Below, piece after piece: positions 59,231-64,000 of a stretch of DNA of 64,000 nt; within the stretch, counting starts at the first letter, position 1; every line of letters begins with the position of its first letter. The stretch is taken from positions 29,157-93,156 of the forward strand of contig JAJEKV010000771.1 in assembly GCA_021234155.1 (NCBI GenBank), given 5' to 3'. This stretch comes from Isoetes taiwanensis. Taxonomy: Eukaryota; Streptophyta; Lycopodiopsida; Isoetales; Isoetaceae. The notes below the pieces were generated by a model. The model was not told where the DNA came from and searched no databases. It saw only the letters and a list, made by a program, of their open reading frames with translations. Both the position numbers and the translations under genes were made by a program.

Positions 59231-59446
59231 GAAACTACAAAACAACAGTGGATGTTTTAGTCCACTGAAAAAAGAACACCATTATCGAATAAAACCATAT
59301 CTCCACAAATCCACATGTAGGATTCTTTGAAAACAGGACATGTAGACCTACCAAAACTGATGTTTTCAACAGTGGACCAAAAACCGGGGTGAGTGTGATG
59401 GAGCTTCTGCTGGTTCATGCAGCATGGTAAGTAGCCTTTCCTAACC

Positions 59447-60345
59447 ATGAGCTATCTGAGCCATGAGCCCCTCAGAACAGATGGATCATTCATCCACAAC
59501 AGTGTCTGCGCAATCATCCCCGAAGATGAGCAATTCTTCTTTGCTTGCTCGCGCTTTGCAGGTGAGAAGCACTCAAAAGTAAGAAGAATGATGATTCTGA
59601 TCATAACTTTGGTGATACTTTTCCTAGTGGTGGCAATCACTGCAGTTGTTCTACAGATTAAGTCCTTCAAGTCCCATCCTAAGGATCATGGCATATCTTC
59701 TAGGTCACTTCAAGAAGCCTGTGCTCATACCCTTTATCCTGATACCTGCATTCAATCTTTATCTACCTTTCCACACCTCCATGATCCCAGAAATCTTCTG
59801 ATGGCATCCATGGCAACTGCCCTGCAAAATGTAAACAACATGCTGCATTGGACTAACTGTCAAAGCTGCTCTGCAAGATTGCATAGAAACCCTTGCTAGT
59901 GCAAAACAGTATGTAAGTTACTCCATTTCCTCATTTAGCAAAGTAAATGTTAAATCTTGGAAGCATGAGTATCGTGATGATGATACGGATGGCGCAGCGG
60001 CAATGACTCTGGATAATACCTGCAGCGATGGCTTTGAAAAAATGACAGGAAATGCGAGCGATGCCATGAAAATCCATGCCGAATTTGTGCATAAGCTTAT
60101 AAGCATTTCTCTGGCTATGTATGTAAGGCTTACTTCTGCAGGGCCAATTGCAAGAAGAGGACTGCTCAGAAATGGAAACCCTAGTTGCGTTGCAAGCAAA
60201 AGAGGGCATTTCCTGACAGGGAATTTCAAACCCAGTTGGAATGTGAGTGTGGCAAAAGATGGGAGCGGCCAGTTCCGGCGGAATCAAGATGCAGTGGATG
60301 CAGCGCCAGGGACCGGAGAAGCCTTTGGGATCGATATCAAAGCAG
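59447..60345 (+). pseudogene. Captured PMEI-pectinesterase fragment
   Basis: Short cytoplasmic head, a membrane or signal-anchor segment (MILIITLVILFLVVAITAVV), then a pectinesterase-inhibitor domain: LQEACAHTLYPDTCIQSLST; a frame shift near 59855; ALQDCIETLASAKQYVS; MTLDNTCSDGFEKMTGNA. The pectinesterase domain begins WNVSVAKDGSGQFRRNQDAV, DAAPGTGEAF, DIKAGVY and stops there. The catalytic half is missing. Complete proteins of this type are about 550 residues, secreted to the wall, and remove methyl esters from pectin. The fragment lies antisense to Hel-6, between a tandem array and the Helitron 5' end, and appears to keep no intron over its length. Confidence 0.85.
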
Positions 60346-60499
60346 GGGTTTATTGCTTACATTTGAACTGCCTGCTTGCTCGAATCCGGCCTTGATAGCT
60401 CTAAATCCGGCCTGAAAATCTTCTATTCTGTTTGTGCATCCGGTTCTGCTTCTTCCTCAAACGCGCTATCTGCAAGATTAGGCATCTTTAGGAAAATTT

Positions 60500-60781
60500 T
60501 TAGTATAGGTGTACCTTTCTCAGACGGTTATCCGGATCAGATAAGTTTAAGATCCTTGAAGTCTTCTGAAGGCAAATCTCGACATCACCATTTGCTGTAA
60601 CAATTCCAGCTTTCTCGTATCCAGAAGTAGATGCTATGTTGCCATCGTGGGTTTCTACCAAATGGACAACTGCAAAGCCACCCTCTGCACAAAACACGAC
60701 CTCAAGACCAAATCCGGACCAACTGGAGGAAGCCAGAAGCAGCAACAACGAAATTGAAGCTAAAGAAACCCTAAAGAACAT
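60500..60781 (-). CDS. Short secreted-protein-like frame near the Hel-6 5' end
   Basis: 93 codons starting MFFRVSLASISLLLLLASSS, a good signal peptide, then LEVVFCAEGGFAVVHLVETH and GYEKAGIVTANGDVEICLQ. It is on the Helitron's own sense strand, 100 bases from its 5' end. It could be the first exon of a captured gene. Family not recognised. Confidence 0.35.
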   Translation of the reverse strand: MFFRVSLASISLLLLLASSSWSGFGLEVVFCAEGGFAVVHLVETHDGNIASTSGYEKAGIVTANGDVEICLQKTSRILNLSDPDNRLRKVHLY

Positions 60782-60882
60782 CGCAAAAACATCTATCCGT
60801 TCGATTTAGGCAAAATAATTTAGATCGTCGGATTTAGGGCTCGGTGCACTACGCACTTACGGTATAACATTATAATATAAGA

Positions 60883-61418
60883 TAATGGAGGTGGATGTTG
60901 GTGGCAATTTTAAGACCTTCATATTCGATGTCGATTGGTTTGACCTTCAATTAAGGGGGGCCAGGCCTACAGTAAAGTATGATAGAACAAGTGGCTTTTT
61001 CGCTGTCAACTCTAGCAAGATGTACCCTGGTAGTGAGACGCTTGTCCTTCCAGACAACTGTGAACAGGTACACACATACACATATCCACTTCAAAATTTA
61101 GACCATCAATATCAATCTCACGTCCAGCTTCTTTGACCAGATTTTTTTCTTTACCGATCGACAAGACCCAACATGGTGGTTTATCATACAAACTATCGAG
61201 GGGTGGGCCCAATATTCCAAGGTGTTGTGCTAGAGGAGTCAATAACGTCCGAAGAGCCCTCTGGCAGATCAAGGCATTCAAACTCACCGGAAAACGAGCA
61301 TCAAGAGGTTGGACCACCAGCTCTCATGCGGCATCTTACACCAGAGCAATTCCACGAAATGAGATGTACCGGGCATTTTAATACAAATGTTGGCAATGCT
61401 AACAATGACGACTCCTAG
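60883..61418 (+). pseudogene. CACTA transposase, 3' part (DUF4216)
   Basis: Continues the frame broken at 48715: MEVDVGGNFKTFIFDVDWFD, LRGARPTVKYDRTSGFFAVN, SSKMYPGSETLVLPDNCEQ, then donor gtacac at 61069. After an intron the typical closing motif appears in a shifted frame (FFFTDRQDPTWWFIIQT, 61139-61190), followed by a polar tail (SEEPSGRSRHSNSPENEHQE) ending at 61418. An F-[TI]-F-D-V-D-WFD core is diagnostic of the DUF4216 segment at the end of plant CACTA transposases. Confidence 0.8.
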
Positions 61419-61624
61419 TTAGCACCTAGAGGAGACGATCATTAAATTTTATATGTCAAATATTATGCACATCCTCAGTGCAATCCTTCTCATAGGCTAT
61501 GTCTATTGGTCTTCGTGTGCAATAAAAACCCATTCAATTCAATTCTTTTTTTCTCCCCCTCCCCCCTCCCCCCCTTTTGGTATACATTATATCGGAGGAA
61601 TAAAGAACGGGTGGAACATGGGCT

Positions 61625-62155
61625 CAAAGAAGCCACATAGGCTCAAGCATTGCCTCTAGACTAGAACATGCCACCTAGGCTCCAATAGAAGATCAAATAT
61701 ATGCCACATAAAGTAGAAAAAAATACAACACATGACGTCACAATGACATGTTGCCACAATGACATGGAGGCCAGCAAACAGTTTGCACAAGCACTCAAAT
61801 CTTTGGTAAGGATTTGGATTTCAACTCGTCCAAAGAGTCTTCAATGGTATCTTAGTTACTTCTGATTTTCTCTAACCTTAAACCAGTGCCACCACCAAGT
61901 TAACCTGATCATTGCTTAATTTGATGCTATCCACTAGCTTTCTGTTGTGGATCACTGCTCTACCTTTCAAACAGATAATAATAATGGTATTTTGTAGGGT
62001 GAACAAGTCCAAATACATAGAGTGAAGCATGAGGAGCCTACAGACGTTGAACGTGTAGGCGTTGCATTTCCCTTAGGGTCGAACATGCCACCTAGGTTCA
62101 AACAAGCCTCTTAGGCTCAAGCATTGTCTAGGCTCAAACATGCCCCAGTATCAAA
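61625..62155. repeat. Scattered minisatellite units in reverse orientation
   Basis: acatgccacctaggctc, aggctcaagcattg and relatives at 61630-61690 and 62085-62155 are the reverse complement of the 19-bp minisatellite unit inside Hel-6. The part between (61690-62085) holds nothing recognisable. Confidence 0.65.
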
Positions 62156-62189
62156 CATGTACACAACAAAAATAAAAATAGTTTAAACG

Positions 62190-62225
62190 ACGTCGCTATA
62201 ACAAAATACGTCGCATAGCGACGTT
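62190..62225. repeat. GACGTCGC/GCGACGTT block, possible right subterminal of CACTA
   Basis: acgacgtcgct and tacgtcgcatagcgacgtta resemble the left subterminal words (GTCGCATGCGACG). It is short and not followed by a recognisable terminus, so the assignment is tentative. Confidence 0.4.
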
Positions 62226-62249
62226 AAAAACTCATTTCTTAGTTGGGTG

Positions 62250-64000
62250 AACATGAGTGGTCTTCTGGCCAGGGAAATTGGTCCCCAGGGCAATGTCGAC
62301 GTCCTGAGTCCATTTGCAGAGACGAATCGTGGTTCCGGGGAGGCGAGATCGCCCGTCCGTCCCCAGGGCCTTGGGGAGAGGAAATTCGGGGCAAGCAGCT
62401 TCCGGGGGGATTTTAGGGTCTCCTCTCTGGCGTCAACACCCCCACTCCACGTCAAGTCACGGCGCAAGGTCCCGGCCGAATCTGACAAGGAGAGAGCCTC
62501 CAAAACGTAAACCCTGTGGGTTGCCAGGTTCTAGAAGGGTTTGCGTTTTGGGGGCCGAGACTTGGTCTGTTGCACTTGGGACCTAGCCGAGAAGCTGCAG
62601 CCGAGAATACGGAGCAAGGGGAACTGACGGAGCGGAGTTTGGGCCTGTCCTCCTCCCGATGTGGCAAGTAGAAGTCGGGGGGCGCTTTTGCAGTGGCAAG
62701 ACATTCATAAATTCGCAATTAATGCATTGTACGAAAATAAATTCTGATTTTTTGCCAGCTGGATTCCTAATCCATCTCTAGCACACAGCCCAATTTTCGA
62801 AATTTTCGGAGAAGGTCTAGGTCAAAGGGTTAGCTAAGGTCAAAGGAATGGAGTTTGTGGGATCGTTGTACTTGGGGTTGACCTTGGCTCGCTGGACGTT
62901 ATACTTGGTCTAAGATTGCATTGAGAATATAAGCATCATAACTATTAGAATGAAGATAAATGATTACAGAAAAGCATCATAACTACTAGAATGAAGATAA
63001 ATGATTCTGAGAAAAGCAAAAAGACTAGTGCTTGGGTTTGGGGGGTTAGATTTGGTTGCTTGTGATGATGGTTGTGTTTCAGTATCAAGGCATATGGATA
63101 GAGAGAATGCCCTTGTTCAACGGACTGCTCCCTAAAGCTATTTGACATGGATGGCATAATTAACTTGTAATGAACTGAATTCGGGGCAAGCAACTTCCGG
63201 GGGGATTTTAGGGTCCCAGCTCTGGCGTCAACACCCCCACTCCATGTCAAGAGACGGCGCAAGGTCCCGACCAAATCTGACAAGGAGAGGGCCCTCCAAA
63301 CGTAAACCCCCGTGACTTTTGATTCTAGAAGGGTTTTTGTTTTGGGGGCCGAGTTTTGGTCTTCTGGCCACAGAACTTGGTCCCTAGGGCAACGTCGACG
63401 TTCTGAGTCCATTGGCAGAGCCAAATCGCAGTTCCGGAGAGGGGAGGTCGCCCGTCCGTCCCCAAGGCCTTAGGGAGAGGAAATTCGGGGCAAGCAGCTT
63501 CCGGGGGGATTTTAGGGTTCGTGCTCTGGCGTCAACACCTCCACTCCACGTCAAGTCACGACGCAAGGTCCCAGCCAAATCTGACAAGGAGAGGGCCTCC
63601 GAAACGTAAACCCTGTGAGTTGTCAGGTTCTAGAAGGTTTATGCGTTTTTGGGGGCCGAAGTTTTGGTCTTCCGCCACGGAACTTGGTCTCCGTGGCAAT
63701 GTCGACGCTTCCGAGTCCATTGGCAGAGGGATTCCGGAGAGGGGAGGTCGCCTGGCCCGGCCCCGTGGCCTTGGGGAGAGGAAAGGGCAAGCAGCCCCGG
63801 GATTTTAGGGTCCGTGGCTCAAGGCCAACACCCCCACTCCACGTTAAGTCACGGGCCGCTAGGTTCCGCCCGACCGATAAGGAGAGGGCTTCCAAAACGT
63901 GAAACCCCGTGGGTTGCCGTGTTCTAGAAGGGTTTACGCTTTGGGGGCCGACTTGGTCTGCTGCACTGGGACTCCGCCGAAGCTTGAGCCGAGAATACGG
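62250..64000. repeat. Repeat family shared with the Hel-6 inverted repeat
   Basis: Units of roughly 340-400 bases with gg(t)cttctggcca, cttggtc(t/c)ccagggcaa, gttccgg(g/a)gagg, cgcccgtccgtcccc, ggggattttagggt, ctccacgtcaag and aacgtaaaccctgtg...agggttt(a/g)cg start at about 62255, 63355 and 63660; a part copy lies at 63178-63345. They match 55735-56075 word for word in order. The run continues beyond the window. Region 62700-63170 between copies holds no recognised feature. Confidence 0.8.

Larger units (their letters stand above)
48716..60882 (-). mobile_element. Hel-6: 12.2-kb Helitron inside the CACTA transposase
   Basis: Plus-strand start CTAGTAATGGTGCCCAGCG at 48716, end ATAACATTATAATATAAGA at 60882, flanked by A48715 and T60883. 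Removing it rejoins gggaggttaaagactA with Taatggaggtggatg, restoring the reading frame GRLKTI-MEVDVGG of DUF4216, which proves the ends. No Rep/helicase gene. Contents from left: short repeats, AT-rich unrecognised DNA (48840-53040), minisatellite, inverted repeat, two tandem arrays, a pectinesterase fragment, and a signal-peptide frame near the 5' end on its own strand. Confidence 0.93.
41260..62230 (+). mobile_element. CACTA (En/Spm) element, approximate limits
   Basis: Defined by its coding region (43611-61418, split by Hel-6) and by GCGACGT subterminal repeats on the left (41262-41860, 43075-43490) and a short GACGTCGC/GCGACGT block on the right (62190-62225). Exact CACTA termini were not found, so limits are tentative. 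The left subterminal zone contains captured gene pieces. The coding order is a Transpos_assoc plus SET-like gene, then a TNP2-type gene with DUF4218 and DUF4216 parts. Confidence 0.55.
41201..64000 (-). mobile_element. Hel-5: Helitron 3' end; rest extends beyond the window
   Basis: CTAGAAATGGAGCCCAGCGTTGCTGGGC at 41201-41228 is a variant minus-strand 3' terminus, with flanking A41200. Copy A shows the uninterrupted site gatA|Ttgacaatt at 6958. No TC...AATGTTAT 5' terminus followed by ttgacaatt is found, so the other end must lie past 64000 or be lost. The CACTA element starts within 60 bases of this end, hence presumably lies inside it. Confidence 0.6.

Noticed and set aside
62247-63927. Arginine/serine/proline-rich frames in the terminal repeat series
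   Set aside because: Each recurs at every repeat copy in more than one frame and on both strands, so they reflect the repeat, not a gene family.

Overview
The window looks like nuclear DNA of a land plant: an interstitial (TTTAGGG)n telomere-type tract, Helitrons with TC...CTAG ends, a plant-type CACTA (En/Spm) transposase with Transpos_assoc, TNP2, DUF4218 and DUF4216 parts, and fragments of plant genes (a PMEI-pectinesterase and a CHR27/28-like SNF2 helicase). Dense nesting of large elements and the kind of DDE transposase suggest a large, repeat-rich genome, perhaps a fern or other non-flowering plant; this is a weak inference. No complete conventional host gene, rRNA, tRNA or CRISPR array was recognised. 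Almost everything is transposon or tandem repeat.

Layout. A unit of about 5 kb is directly duplicated. Copy A (1-7030) is uninterrupted except for a 2-kb polypyrimidine tract. Copy B starts at 7031 and is broken by later insertions, so copy A supplies the empty site for each. In order these are: a 10.4-kb DDE transposon (DDE-1, 8762-19136), a 9.3-kb relative (DDE-2, 20246-29561), two Helitrons abutting at one A|T site (Hel-2, 31119-35969; Hel-4, 35970-40612, itself containing Hel-3, 35990-38593), and a Helitron end (Hel-5) at 41201 whose other end lies outside the window. Inside the Hel-5 territory is a CACTA element (about 41260-62230) whose transposase reading frame is split by Hel-6 (48716-60882). 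Hel-1 (12288-15777) sits in an intron of the DDE-1 transposase.

Genes. The duplicated unit carries one intact, unrecognised 273-codon frame (19370-20191) with a clear TATA box; its copy in unit A is broken. DDE-1 and DDE-2 share GGGT termini, 4-bp target duplications and the same multi-exon transposase; each also carries minus-strand genes: a coiled-coil/RING-like basic protein in DDE-1, and an FCP1/NIF-like phosphatase plus another coiled-coil/basic protein in DDE-2. The CACTA element has a first gene joining a transposase-associated zinc-type segment to a SET-domain-like segment, then a TNP2-type transposase gene. Its left subterminal repeats (GCGACGT words) enclose captured pieces of a SNF2 gene and another gene.

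Hel-6 holds long tandem repeats (19-bp minisatellite, a 157-bp array, a 2-kb inverted repeat) and a pectinesterase fragment. The last 2 kb belongs to the same repeat family as the inverted repeat. Many differences between copies A and B fall at CAG/CTG trinucleotides and break reading frames, so some apparent pseudogenes may reflect consensus error rather than decay.
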